A stretch of 64,000 nt of DNA from Bacillaceae bacterium OF18-1A (lineage in GTDB: Bacteria; Bacillota; Bacilli; Bacillales; Bacillaceae_G): NCBI GenBank assembly GCA_027694045.1, contig JAQEWB010000001.1:248001-312000 (forward strand). The letters are read 5' to 3'. Positions within the stretch are counted from its first letter, which is position 1. Every line of letters starts with the position of its first letter. Below the pieces are notes generated by a model. The model ran no database searches. It was given only the letters and a program-made list of their open reading frames with translations, and was not told the origin of the DNA. The translations under genes and the position numbers were made by a program. This document shows positions 18,028-26,858 of this stretch, in pieces.

Positions 18028-18225
18028 TTTGTTTTCACCTCTGAATAATTTGTATACTAATATTAAATGCAGGAGAGAGAAAAATGAAATGGACAAGTGA
18101 TTGTATTCTATTAATTTAACAAATTAACTTTACAGGATAGGTGTACTTCATGAAAGAAATAAGAGAAATGATTCAAACAAGGAAAATAGGAGTAGACGAA
18201 ATAGATATAATAGAAACCTTTTATG

Positions 18226-18750
18226 TTAGGCTTGTTTTTTGATTGCAACATCATTAAGAATTGCATCAAATATATCTTTTTGCGTAAAGTTATCAGTAAA
18301 AATAGTTTCTCTGGCAACCTTAATAGTATCGTGCGGATTATACCATTTTTGTAGGGAATCTTCACCAAATTCGTGTCGTTTGTCTCTTGTGTTATGTCGT
18401 CTAATAGTTTCCTCTAATGATAAATCAAAGTAATATGCAAATGCATTTTCATCAAAATAACGAATTAATTCTTTTAACATCTCACCATACCTATGACTGT
18501 TCAATATACCTTCTAAAATAACAAACTCACATTTTCCTTTTCCGTATTTCGTAATTTCAAATAGTAAATCATGTGATAAATTACCCACCGTATCGTTTAC
18601 TCTAAGCATATCTCTACGCACGACGTCTTGTGAGACTAAAAGTGTCCCTTGACCGAAATACTCTTGCAGCTCTTTTGCGATTGTTGTTTTGCCACTTGCG
18701 GAATTTCCTCTAAGAATGATTAATGTTGATTTTAGTATAGAGTGAGACAT
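18226..18750 (-). CDS. P-loop kinase (AAA/zeta-toxin-like NTPase)
   Basis: The N-terminus has a Walker A motif, IILRGNSASGKTTIAKEL (about 11-28), and later FVILEGIL as a Walker B-like strand. A lid region is seen at ETIRRHNTRDKRHEFGED. The 174-residue size and order of motifs fit small kinases of the uridine-kinase/zeta-toxin/chloramphenicol-phosphotransferase group. No antitoxin-like gene lies beside it, so a toxin role is not supported. GGAGGGAT lies just before the ATG. Substrate unknown. Confidence 0.75.
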   Translation of the reverse strand: MSHSILKSTLIILRGNSASGKTTIAKELQEYFGQGTLLVSQDVVRRDMLRVNDTVGNLSHDLLFEITKYGKGKCEFVILEGILNSHRYGEMLKELIRYFDENAFAYYFDLSLEETIRRHNTRDKRHEFGEDSLQKWYNPHDTIKVARETIFTDNFTQKDIFDAILNDVAIKKQA

Positions 18751-18848
18751 CGTATATCCCTCCGATTATAAGGTGATTTGATTATATAGAAAATTTTAAC
18801 AAATAAAGTGTATAATTAATATGTTGAAAATAAAAGAGGGGAAGTTAC

Positions 18849-19154
18849 ATGGGAAGTAAATTAAATGAAGTAGAGCCGATTTGGAGACGGAAGTGGTGCC
18901 GCTACCTAGGGGTATTTGTGATTGTGCAATTATTATTTATTATTTGTGAAGTTACTGCATGGGCACCGAACTTTAGACCTGGCGGAGCGTTTTTTAATAG
19001 AATATTAAATTCTCAATTTTTCACTGAATGGTTCACACTCTATATAATCCCACAATTTAACGTATTTACAGCATTTTTTGCGATTACATTACTACCATAT
19101 GCATTAGTAGGTGCAATGAAAGATGTAACATCAAGAAAAAATATAAAGGAATAA
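18849..19154 (+). CDS. Small membrane protein, YfzA-like
   Basis: This 101-residue protein has two hydrophobic spans (about 19-38 and 70-93) with charged ends. The segment between contains EVTAWAPNFRPGGAFFNRIL. The pattern resembles the Bacillus YfzA family of unknown function, which I assign with moderate certainty. AGAGGGG lies 8 bases before the ATG. It is followed 12 bases later by the broken acetyltransferase gene and may have been co-transcribed with it. Confidence 0.6.
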   Translation: MGSKLNEVEPIWRRKWCRYLGVFVIVQLLFIICEVTAWAPNFRPGGAFFNRILNSQFFTEWFTLYIIPQFNVFTAFFAITLLPYALVGAMKDVTSRKNIKE

Positions 19155-19166
19155 TAGAGGTATAAT

Positions 19167-19858
19167 ATGCTTTTTCAAAAAGAAGGTTTATTGATTAGGT
19201 ACGTAATGGAAGGTGATGCACCTATCATTTCAAAATGGTTAACGGACCCAGAAGTCTTGCAGTATTACGAAGGACGAGATAATCCGCAATCTGTAGAAAC
19301 GGTGCTTGATCATTTTATACATAGTCCAAACAGTGATGAAAAAAGATGTTTAATAGAATTTGATACCATTCCGATCGGTTACATACAAATGTACCCGGTT
19401 GATTCTGAATGGAAAGCACTATATGGTTATGAAGACTCGCGAAATGTATGGGGAATGGACCAATTTATCCCGCATTAACGGGCAGTAAGACCCCCACCTC
19501 AAAATTCAGCGAGAGCAAAGAAGTTAGGTGGGGGATCAACTGCCCGTAAAAGCCCGATTGGTTCAACTAATAATCAGTGGGGGATGAACAAAACCCCCAC
19601 TGATTAAAATTTCACTTTATCGGTGAACCATCCTATTGGGAAAAGGGAATTGGAACAAAACTCGTTCAGGCAGCAATTACATATATTATGGGTGAAATGA
19701 GAGCAGAAGCAATTGCAATGGATCCGAAAGTAAATAATGAACGTGCAATAAAGTGTTATGAAAAAAGTGGATTTAAAAAAGTAAAGATTTTAAAGGAACA
19801 TGAGTTGCATGAGGGAAAATTAGAAGATTGTTGGATGATGGAATATAAACAATATTAA
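19167..19858 (+). pseudogene. Aminoglycoside 6'-acetyltransferase-like GNAT split by bcr1
   Basis: The first 99 codons (to 19463) encode the N-terminal half of an AAC(6')-type acetyltransferase (YVMEGDAPIISKWLTDPEVLQYYEGRD ... GMDQF). The second half resumes at 19616 as FIGEPSYWEKGIGTKLV, with the acetyl-CoA loop, and ends at 19858. Removing the 147-bp insert and one TTTAT copy restores one 179-codon frame, the normal length for this family. As it stands the frame ends two codons into the insert. The break is clean, with no other decay seen, so the insertion may be recent. The original substrate is unproven. Confidence 0.9.
19469..19615 (+). repeat. bcr1 repeat inserted in an acetyltransferase gene
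   Basis: This 147-bp element is flanked by TTTAT at 19464-19468 and 19616-19620, the target duplication known for bcr1. It contains paired blocks that would fold in RNA: CGGGCAGT/CTGCCCG, CCCCCACCTC/TTAGGTGGGGG, and AATCAGTGGGGG/CCCCCACTGATT. It carries no gene. bcr1 is a B. cereus-group element with mobile-element traits, presumably moved by a transposase supplied in trans. Confidence 0.9.
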
Positions 19859-19889
19859 TGGCTTATACAAACAAAGGGGGATGTGTGAA

Positions 19890-20420
19890 ATGAAAAAAGC
19901 GTTAATAGTAATTGATGTACAAGCGGGAATGTATACAGCAGGAATGCCGGTACATAATGGAGAAAATTTTTTGCAAATATTAAAAGAGCTTATTTATGAA
20001 TGCCGTTCAAATGAAATTCCGGTTATATATGTACAACATAACGGACCGAAAGATCATCCTTTAGAAAAAGGTACAGATGGCTGGGAGATTCATGCGGCGA
20101 TTGCACCGAATACAGAAGACCGTATCGTTGAAAAGACGACGCCAGATTCATTTCATAAAACAAACTTAAATGAAGTATTACAAGAGAAAGGAATTGAGCA
20201 CGTTATTATTTCAGGAATGCAGACGCAGTATTGTGTGGATACGACAATACGCAGAGCATTTAGTGAAGGATATAAAGTAACAGTAGTAAGTGATGCGCAT
20301 AGTACATTTAATACAGAAGTGTTACGTGCTGAAGATATTGTGAAACATCACAACGTAGTATTTGGGGCGTTTGCGGATGTTGTTACATTGAAAGATTTGA
20401 AATCGGCTGTCTCTAAATAA
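19890..20420 (+). CDS. Isochorismatase-family cysteine hydrolase
   Basis: This 176-residue protein has the alpha/beta fold of the isochorismatase/nicotinamidase group. The catalytic Asp is in ALIVIDVQAGMY near the N-terminus, the Lys in VEKTTPDSFHKT, and the Cys in ISGMQTQYCVDTTIRRAF, after the usual cis-peptide region. The start at 19890 is set by AAAGGGGG nine bases upstream. The motifs do not separate nicotinamidase from other amidases; the short GMQTQYCVDTT form is common in general hydrolases of this family. It is monocistronic, with a terminator beginning inside the last codons. Confidence 0.85.
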   Translation: MKKALIVIDVQAGMYTAGMPVHNGENFLQILKELIYECRSNEIPVIYVQHNGPKDHPLEKGTDGWEIHAAIAPNTEDRIVEKTTPDSFHKTNLNEVLQEKGIEHVIISGMQTQYCVDTTIRRAFSEGYKVTVVSDAHSTFNTEVLRAEDIVKHHNVVFGAFADVVTLKDLKSAVSK

Positions 20421-20436
20421 GAGGCAGTTTTTTATT
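20407..20436 (+). terminator. Terminator overlapping the hydrolase stop codon
   Basis: CTGTCTCT and AAGAGGCAG pair (one mismatch) around the stop codon and are followed by TTTTTT. Confidence 0.75.
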
Positions 20437-20523
20437 ATTGATAAGAGGATCATCTTTATTAAAACTTAGATATATTGAAATAATCGTCTTTATCATTTCA
20501 CGTATCGAAATGATAATACTGAA

Positions 20524-20556
20524 AAAGGAGCACCATCAATTAAACGGGGGCTCCTT
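20524..20556 (-). terminator. Terminator of the DUF2512 gene
   Basis: On the minus strand AAGGAGC pairs with GCTCCTT, followed by TTTTT. It lies 10 bases past the stop of the membrane protein gene. Confidence 0.7.
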
Positions 20557-20566
20557 CATGAAAACG

Positions 20567-21010
20567 TTACTTTTTTTTCTTCTTATCTTTATCCAATACA
20601 TTTTGTTCTTCAGCAAATTCCGTACCATATGCAAAGCGGCGATTAATATGAATATTATCATTATGGTGCCTTGTGTGTGAGTTAGAAAAGCGATGAACGA
20701 TTACTTCTGATAATGTAAAGACGATGGCTGAAAGGATGCTGCCCCATGCGATTTGCATGTAGTTGTCTAATAAAATATTACCGAAAATCCAAACGCTTAA
20801 ATATGCTAATAAGAAATCTGCCATAATGGCGCCAGTATTGCCAATTCGATTTAAAATAATTTTATCAACGAACATATAAGATACGATTGTAATGAAGAGA
20901 CTGAACGAAATAATTTGAACGAACGTTGCAGGGAAAAACAAAGCGAGTCCAATGCTAAATGCGATGATACACGAAATGAATTTGATAAGTACTACAGTAA
21001 AACCATTCAA
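20567..21010 (-). CDS. DUF2512 membrane protein, YndM-like
   Basis: This 147-residue protein has four hydrophobic spans (about 7-28, 30-50, 59-80, 86-106), followed by a polar His-rich tail (NSHTRHHNDN) ending in a run of lysines. The order and length match Bacillus YndM (DUF2512), of unknown function. It is divergent from the SIR2 gene, with 181 bases between them. I see no functional link between the two. Confidence 0.75.
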   Translation of the reverse strand: MNGFTVVLIKFISCIIAFSIGLALFFPATFVQIISFSLFITIVSYMFVDKIILNRIGNTGAIMADFLLAYLSVWIFGNILLDNYMQIAWGSILSAIVFTLSEVIVHRFSNSHTRHHNDNIHINRRFAYGTEFAEEQNVLDKDKKKKK

Positions 21011-21191
21011 TATTTACACCTCCGATTTATACATAGTTTTGCAATAAATTCAGGAGTTCATACATTGCAATGGATTTATTTACATAAAACTTTTTCATGT
21101 TCGGATTTTTGTCTAAATATTATAAAAACAAAGAAAAAATGCTATAGTAAAATGAGAGTATATGACATTTTTAGGTAAGGGGGAATCCTAG

Positions 21192-24100
21192 GTGTGGATT
21201 ACTTCAGAAGTAGAAATTCCAGATGAGTTAATCGATCATCTTGAGCAGGGAAAGTTAGTGTTATTTGTTGGAGCAGGAGTTTCTATGAAAGGGAAATCAA
21301 ACTTACCGAATTTTGATGATTTAGTTGATGAAATTGCGAAGACGTTATATGTCGAAAAAAGAGAAATGACAGAACCGCATGATTATTATCTTGGTAAAAT
21401 TGCGAAAACGAAAGATGTACATCAAGTTGCGAGAGATCTTGTTCATATAGAAAAATCAAAACCAAATCCATTGCATTATGCAATTCCAAGGTTGTTTCCT
21501 TTAGATACAGATGTCCGAATCGTCACGACCAACTTTGACCAACATTTTACAACTGCAATTAAAGAAATGAATAGAGAGATAAATGTTTATTACGCACCTG
21601 CTTTGCCGACTGGGAGAGCGTTCAAAGGACTCGCTTATATACACGGCAATGTGGAACAGGAGAAAGAGGCTTTAATTTTAACAGATGGTGATTTTGGAAG
21701 GGCTTACTTAACAGAAGGATGGGCGAGAAGATTTTTAGTTGATTTATTCTCGAATTATACCGTTTTATTCGTTGGATATAGCCATAATGACCCAGTAATG
21801 AAATATTTAGCAACAGGTTTACCACCAAGTACAAGACGGTATGCATTTGTTGCACAAGGCGAAAATACGTATCATTGGGAGCATTTAGGAATAAGACCGA
21901 TTGTGTATCCAAATAAAGCGAATAATCATCAGTCCCTTGTAAAAGCAGTGAAGCGTTGGGCGGAATTAATGGGTGATAATTATATTACGAAAAGAATGCG
22001 CATTCGAGACATTGTAACAGTGCCACCATCAGTAGAACAGGAACAATTATCATACATAAAGCAATCAACTAAAAAAATTGAAACAGTTCGTTACTTTGTT
22101 GAATTTGCTCGTGATTATGAATGGGTAGAATGGCTTGAAGCAGAAGGGAAATTACAGAGCTTATTTTTGCTTACCCAACAACATAATGAAGTAGATGAAT
22201 TACTAGCGGAATGGTTAGTGGAGCAATTTTTATTTAGTCATCAAAAAGAATTATTTCAATTGATTTTTAAAAATCATTCTAAAATATCTCCTTTATTATG
22301 GAGAACAATTTGTAGCTATTTAAACGAAACGAAGAGTGAGATGGATCCGATATTGTTTGCTAGGTGGACACTTCTGTTATTAGAAACAGCTGAAAAAGAT
22401 AGTAGTTCTATAGTGAAAATATCTTATTTACTTCAAAAATGTTCTTTTCCTGAACATAAAGAAATTGCATTATTGTTATTAACATTCATTTTGGACGGAA
22501 AGCTTAAGTTGAAGCGTGTAAGAAAATGGGGACATGAGACGCAAGAATCAATCGAACTTGAGGAATCGAGTCGTTTACCAGTATCTACATTTTCTCATGT
22601 GGAGAAAATTTGGAACGAGAAGATGAAACCGCACATCTCTTATTACGCCGTTCCAATTATGATGATGGGATTAGAGAAGATGCGGTTGTTGTCATTAAGA
22701 CAAATAGCGCTAAAAAAAAGAGATAAAGAAAATGCAGAGAAAGAGTTTCGCCAAAATGATCTTGCATTTTTAATTCAAATTGTAAAAGAGTGCTTCACGT
22801 ATTTATGTGAAAACAATGAGAAAAAAGCGAACTATTATATTGCAGAAATGATTGAAGCAAATAGTGTACTTCAAAAGCAAATCGCAATTGATGCGATGAA
22901 TAAAAATAAATTTATTAGTTCAGATGACAAAATGAAATGGTTAGTACGCGAAGAACTTCTTTTAAATGTCACTTATAAGCAAGAAGTTTTTCAACTTTTA
23001 AAAAACCATTACGTACATTCTTTAGAAAAAACGAAGGAAGAGATCATTAAAACTGTGATGAAGTACCTTGCGGCGGAAAGAGCATTTGATGGTTGTTTCG
23101 TCTTAGATTTATTATTCACATGTGATCCGAATAGTTCATGTACAGCAAAAGGATACGAGTTAATGAAACAGAAACATCCTCATTTTCATTCTGACCAACA
23201 CAGTGTACAAAAGAAAGAGTCTATAGAACAAAGGATTACTTGCAATGTAACTGCTGATGGATTATTGCAGCTGAAAGATGAAGAAGTTATGAAGCAAGTT
23301 CGGCAATTTTCTCAAGATGGTGTTTTTGAACAACGTCATTTTTTGGAGATGTTATCGAAAGCATGTAAATTGAATACAGAATGGAGTATTTCATTTGCAT
23401 ATCAATTAGTATGTGTACACGAAATAAGCAATGAAGTATGGTTTGTTTGTATAAGAGAATGGCGAAATAATCGGGGATTGACAAATGAGCAAATTCAAAA
23501 AATTATTCCGTTACTACAGAAATTTGTAAGAAATACTGCTTTTCATTGGTTAATTAGTAGTTTTCTATATGAAATTAGTAGTCGATTAGAAGAGCTAGAA
23601 GAGAATAGTATACGGGTTGTAAAGCGTTTTGCTTTCTCGGTATTTCCTCAAGTTATGAAAAGTAATACAGATTTTAAGCTTGGAAAACAGGATTTTTATA
23701 ATGAATCGATTCAGCATCCGGTTGGAAAAATGACAGCTGTATTATTAAAACTATTATCATATGATCATTTATACGATCGTAATGTATATGAATATTTATT
23801 TTTATTTGAAGAACAAGTCAGAATTAGTTCAAAACGGACAAACTTTATGTTCGCTCGTTTAATAGCAGATATTACATTTTTATATCACATTGAAAAACAA
23901 TGGTGCCGAAAATATTTGTTACCGTATTTAGATTTAAAGAAAGAAAATGAAATTACGAAATATGCGTGGGCGGGCTTATGTTATACGCAAATTAATTTAC
24001 CTTTATTTACAGAAATGAAGCGATTTATTAAGTATGCGGTAGAACATTTGGAAGTTTTACATCCACATACGAGAGAAGCTTTTTTAAAGTGGCTTAGTTT

Positions 24101-24674
24101 TGTATTTATTAAATGTGTACTATATTGGGAGCAAAAAACTGATTGGTTATATCCACTACTCATACAAGAAAATGAAGCGAACAAAATAACATTTATGCAG
24201 CATGTATGCTATTATGTTAAAACGTTAAGCGGGAAGGAACAACAAAAGTTTTGGACAGCTTGGCTCAATGTTTTTTTACGAGAGCGACCAAAAATGGGTG
24301 AAATAACAACGAGAGAATATGCAATGCTTTTACGCATTATTTTATACATGGATGAAATATTAGAAAAAGGATTATCAATTATGTCTCGTGCATTTTCGGG
24401 TGTAACTGGAAAATGTGCGGGAGAGGAAATGAAGCAGTTATTGATTGAAATCCTTCATAAAAAAGAAAGTATGAAAGCGTATAAAGAACTGTTTGCAAAC
24501 GTATTTTTTATTTTACTACAAACATGTCAGGAAGCTGATTTATTTGAAAGTGAAATCATACAAATAAAAGAATTATTAATCCAGTATGAGGTAGAGGAAA
24601 GCACGTTACATTTGCTTGAAAACGAGATAATTCGCATCGGAATTGTTATGGGAGATTTACAAGAAGAAATATAA
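21192..24674 (+). CDS. SIR2-domain protein with long helical C-terminus (defence-associated sirtuin-like)
   Basis: Residues 1-270 form a SIR2-type NAD-binding domain: FVGAGVS (25-31), VTTNFD (111-116), catalytic-type His151 in YIHGN, and FVGYSHNDP (193-201). These are the residues needed for NAD cleavage in bacterial SIR2_2 effectors. The other ~890 residues are Leu/Lys/Glu-rich and look entirely helical, with no P-loop, nuclease or membrane motif. This matches the plan of defence-associated sirtuins (DSR1/DSR2), which deplete NAD+ on sensing a phage protein. The GTG start has AAGGGGG 8 bases upstream. The gene stands alone: a divergent yndM-like gene on one side, the aro T-box promoter on the other. 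Its antiviral role is inferred, not shown. Confidence 0.82.
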   Translation: MWITSEVEIPDELIDHLEQGKLVLFVGAGVSMKGKSNLPNFDDLVDEIAKTLYVEKREMTEPHDYYLGKIAKTKDVHQVARDLVHIEKSKPNPLHYAIPRLFPLDTDVRIVTTNFDQHFTTAIKEMNREINVYYAPALPTGRAFKGLAYIHGNVEQEKEALILTDGDFGRAYLTEGWARRFLVDLFSNYTVLFVGYSHNDPVMKYLATGLPPSTRRYAFVAQGENTYHWEHLGIRPIVYPNKANNHQSLVKAVKRWAELMGDNYITKRMRIRDIVTVPPSVEQEQLSYIKQSTKKIETVRYFVEFARDYEWVEWLEAEGKLQSLFLLTQQHNEVDELLAEWLVEQFLFSHQKELFQLIFKNHSKISPLLWRTICSYLNETKSEMDPILFARWTLLLLETAEKDSSSIVKISYLLQKCSFPEHKEIALLLLTFILDGKLKLKRVRKWGHETQESIELEESSRLPVSTFSHVEKIWNEKMKPHISYYAVPIMMMGLEKMRLLSLRQIALKKRDKENAEKEFRQNDLAFLIQIVKECFTYLCENNEKKANYYIAEMIEANSVLQKQIAIDAMNKNKFISSDDKMKWLVREELLLNVTYKQEVFQLLKNHYVHSLEKTKEEIIKTVMKYLAAERAFDGCFVLDLLFTCDPNSSCTAKGYELMKQKHPHFHSDQHSVQKKESIEQRITCNVTADGLLQLKDEEVMKQVRQFSQDGVFEQRHFLEMLSKACKLNTEWSISFAYQLVCVHEISNEVWFVCIREWRNNRGLTNEQIQKIIPLLQKFVRNTAFHWLISSFLYEISSRLEELEENSIRVVKRFAFSVFPQVMKSNTDFKLGKQDFYNESIQHPVGKMTAVLLKLLSYDHLYDRNVYEYLFLFEEQVRISSKRTNFMFARLIADITFLYHIEKQWCRKYLLPYLDLKKENEITKYAWAGLCYTQINLPLFTEMKRFIKYAVEHLEVLHPHTREAFLKWLSFVFIKCVLYWEQKTDWLYPLLIQENEANKITFMQHVCYYVKTLSGKEQQKFWTAWLNVFLRERPKMGEITTREYAMLLRIILYMDEILEKGLSIMSRAFSGVTGKCAGEEMKQLLIEILHKKESMKAYKELFANVFFILLQTCQEADLFESEIIQIKELLIQYEVEESTLHLLENEIIRIGIVMGDLQEEI

Positions 24675-24711
24675 GGCGAAAGTGGATTTTCAAAAAAATA
24701 TTAAAAAGTTG

Positions 24712-24741
24712 TTGACAGTGTTTTGAAAAGCGTTCTATAAT
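24712..24741 (+). promoter_or_regulatory. Sigma-A promoter of the aromatic operon
   Basis: TTGACA (24712-24717) and TATAAT (24736-24741) are both perfect consensus hexamers, spaced by 18 bp. The start would fall about 40 bases before the first T-box, so initiation should be strong and control left to the leader. Confidence 0.88.
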
Positions 24742-24785
24742 ACGAATCATACTTATTCAATTTCAAAAACATTTGAATAAACAAA

Positions 24786-25041
24786 GTGCAATGAAGAGAT
24801 CACAGTAGTGGTTAGTCTTACTGTAACAGAGAGCTGGTGGTTGGTGTGAACCAGTACAGGGATAATCATGAATTACAGTCTTGGAGCATCTTTTTCGTAG
24901 TAAAGATATATCGTCTTTATGAAGAAAAAGCGGTCAATTGATCGTTAACAGTGAAGAGAGGTAGACGGAAAGTAAGTCTACAACTAGGGTGGTACCGCGA
25001 TAAATATCGTCCCTACTGATTTATTCAGTAGGGACTTTTTG
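24786..25041 (+). promoter_or_regulatory. T-box riboswitch 1 (tyrosine specifier)
   Basis: The leader has the stem I distal signature (AGAGAGCTGGTGGTTGGTG), a specifier loop GAATTACAG in which UAC (Tyr) is followed by the usual A, the T-box core AGGGTGGTACCGCG at 24986-24999, and a terminator GTCCCTACTGA/TCAGTAGGGAC plus TTTTT (25009-25040). Uncharged tRNA-Tyr would pair with the specifier and the UGGU bulge, and so stop the terminator from forming. Confidence 0.92.
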
Positions 25042-25077
25042 TATTGAAGTGGTCCTAACTTGAAAATAAAATATATA

Positions 25078-25328
25078 TGCGTTGAAAGGAAAAGCAGTAG
25101 TTGTTGTTTCCCTGTAACAGAGAGCTGGTGGTTGGTGCGAACCAGTACAAAAACAAGAGCGAATTACAGTCCTGGAGCATCTTTTTCGTAGTAAAGATAT
25201 GTATCTTTATGAAGGGAAAGACGGTCACATTGATCGTTAACAATGAAGAGAGGTAGACGGAAGAAGTCTACAATTAGGGTGGTACCACGATAAATATCGT
25301 CCCTACTGATTGGATCAGTAGGGATTTT
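25078..25328 (+). promoter_or_regulatory. T-box riboswitch 2, tandem with the first
   Basis: This has the same layout as T-box 1: distal stem I signature, specifier loop GAATTACAG (UAC, Tyr), core AGGGTGGTACCACG at 25275-25288 and terminator at 25298-25327. The core differs from the usual ACCGCG by one base (ACCACG), outside the UGGU tRNA-pairing bulge. It lies between T-box 1 and the DAHP synthase gene. Confidence 0.9.
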
Positions 25329-25502
25329 TTGTACAAAAAAAAGTGGTTTTTAACTAGTAGGTAGTGTTTTTATGGTAATTATTAGTTTAAGATAAGAAGA
25401 GGTATCGATTCCACTTTAAATTTTTATAGTTTATCAGTTCAGAAAATAGAGAATTTTCCATTCTCTTACTATACTTTTAAAACATTAGAGGAGGATTTCC
25501 AA

Positions 25503-26579
25503 ATGGCAAATCATGAATTAGATCAATTACGTAAACAGGTAGATGAAATTAACTTACAACTATTACACCTTTTAAACAAACGTGGTGAAATCGTTCAAAA
25601 AATTGGGGAACAAAAGCAAGTACAAGGTACGAAACGCTTCGATCCAGTACGTGAGCGTGAAGTGCTTGATATGATCGCAGAGCATAACGAAGGACCATTC
25701 GAAACGTCAACAGTTCAACATATTTTCAAAACAATCTTCAAAGCTAGCTTAGAGCTTCAAGAAGATGATAACCGTAAAGCATTACTAGTTTCGCGTAAAA
25801 AGAAACAAGAAAATACAATCGTTAATGTGAAAGGTGAATTGATTGGTGACGGCACACAAACATTCATCATGGGACCTTGTGCAGTTGAAAGTTTAGAGCA
25901 AGTCCGCCAAGTAGGGCAAGCGATGAAAGATCAAGGCTTAAAATTAATGCGCGGTGGTGCATTCAAACCGAGAACATCTCCATACGATTTCCAAGGTTTA
26001 GGAGTAGAGGGTTTACAGATTTTACGCCAAGTAGCAGATGAGTTTGACTTAGCGATTATTAGTGAAATTTTAAATCCGAACGACGTTGAAATGGCATTAG
26101 ACTACGTTGATGTAATTCAAGTTGGCGCACGTAACATGCAGAACTTTGACTTACTACGAGCTGTAGGTAAAGTTAATAAGCCAGTATTACTAAAACGTGG
26201 TTTAGCAGCAACAATCGATGAGTTCATTAATGCAGCGGAATACATTATTGCACAAGGAAATGACCAAATTATTCTTTGTGAGCGTGGTATCCGCACATAC
26301 GAAAGAGCGACACGTAACACATTAGATATTTCAGCAGTACCGATTTTAAAGAAAGAAACACATTTACCAGTTATCGTTGACGTAACGCATTCAACAGGAC
26401 GTAGAGATTTATTATTACCAACAGCGAAAGCAGCACTAGCAATTGGAGCAGATGCAGTAATGGCTGAAGTTCATCCAGATCCAGCTGTTGCATTATCAGA
26501 TTCTGCACAACAAATGGATATTCCAGAATTCCATAAGTTCATGGAAGAGTTAAAAGGCTTCAAAAATAAATTAGCTTAA
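25503..26579 (+). CDS. aroF: DAHP synthase fused to chorismate mutase
   Basis: The first enzyme of the shikimate pathway condenses PEP with erythrose 4-phosphate. Residues 1-90 are an AroQ chorismate mutase ([33 protein letters not shown]), which in Bacillus serves as the feedback-sensing domain as well as an enzyme. Residues ~105-350 form the KDO8P-like DAHP synthase barrel ([57 protein letters not shown]). The 358 residues match the B. subtilis enzyme (called AroA there). GAGGAGG precedes the ATG. Two tyrosine T-boxes lie in front and a third behind it. Confidence 0.95.
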   Translation: MANHELDQLRKQVDEINLQLLHLLNKRGEIVQKIGEQKQVQGTKRFDPVREREVLDMIAEHNEGPFETSTVQHIFKTIFKASLELQEDDNRKALLVSRKKKQENTIVNVKGELIGDGTQTFIMGPCAVESLEQVRQVGQAMKDQGLKLMRGGAFKPRTSPYDFQGLGVEGLQILRQVADEFDLAIISEILNPNDVEMALDYVDVIQVGARNMQNFDLLRAVGKVNKPVLLKRGLAATIDEFINAAEYIIAQGNDQIILCERGIRTYERATRNTLDISAVPILKKETHLPVIVDVTHSTGRRDLLLPTAKAALAIGADAVMAEVHPDPAVALSDSAQQMDIPEFHKFMEELKGFKNKLA

Positions 26580-26589
26580 TTCTATATCA

Positions 26590-26830
26590 TATATGCGCTG
26601 AAGAGGAAACAGTAGTGCTTATCTCACTGTTAAAGAGAGCTGATGGTTGGTGTGAATCAGTACAAAGGTAAGCATGAATTACAACCTTGGAGCATCTTTC
26701 TCTCCTTGATGGAGAGAAAGACGGTCGATGGATCGTTAAGAAGAAGAGAGGTAGACGAAAGAAGTCTACAACTAGGGTGGTACCGCGATAAATATCGTCC
26801 CTACTGAGCGCTCAGTAGGGATTTTTTTAT
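26590..26830 (+). promoter_or_regulatory. T-box riboswitch 3 (tyrosine), between genes 1 and 2 of the aro operon
   Basis: It carries the distal stem I signature, a helix GCTTATCT/AGGTAAGC, specifier loop GAATTACAA (UAC, Tyr), core AGGGTGGTACCGCG at 26774-26787 and terminator GTCCCTACTGAGC/GCTCAGTAGGGA plus T7 at 26797-26828. I see no separate promoter, so it probably controls read-through from the DAHP synthase gene into aroC and the genes beyond. Confidence 0.92.
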
Positions 26831-26858
26831 ACAAAAAAATAGTAAAGGGGCAAGAGAA

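Noticed and set aside
18226..18750. P-loop kinase as a zeta-type toxin of a toxin-antitoxin pair
   Set aside because: No small antitoxin-like gene lies next to it; the neighbours are a membrane protein and a spore protein.
20438..20680. 80-codon plus-strand ORF after the isochorismatase-family gene
   Set aside because: It runs through a terminator and over the 3' end of the DUF2512 gene, with no ribosome site and low-complexity hydrophobic translation.
21192..24674. Avs-type SIR2-STAND protein
   Set aside because: No P-loop or other STAND NTPase motif is visible between the SIR2 domain and the C-terminus.
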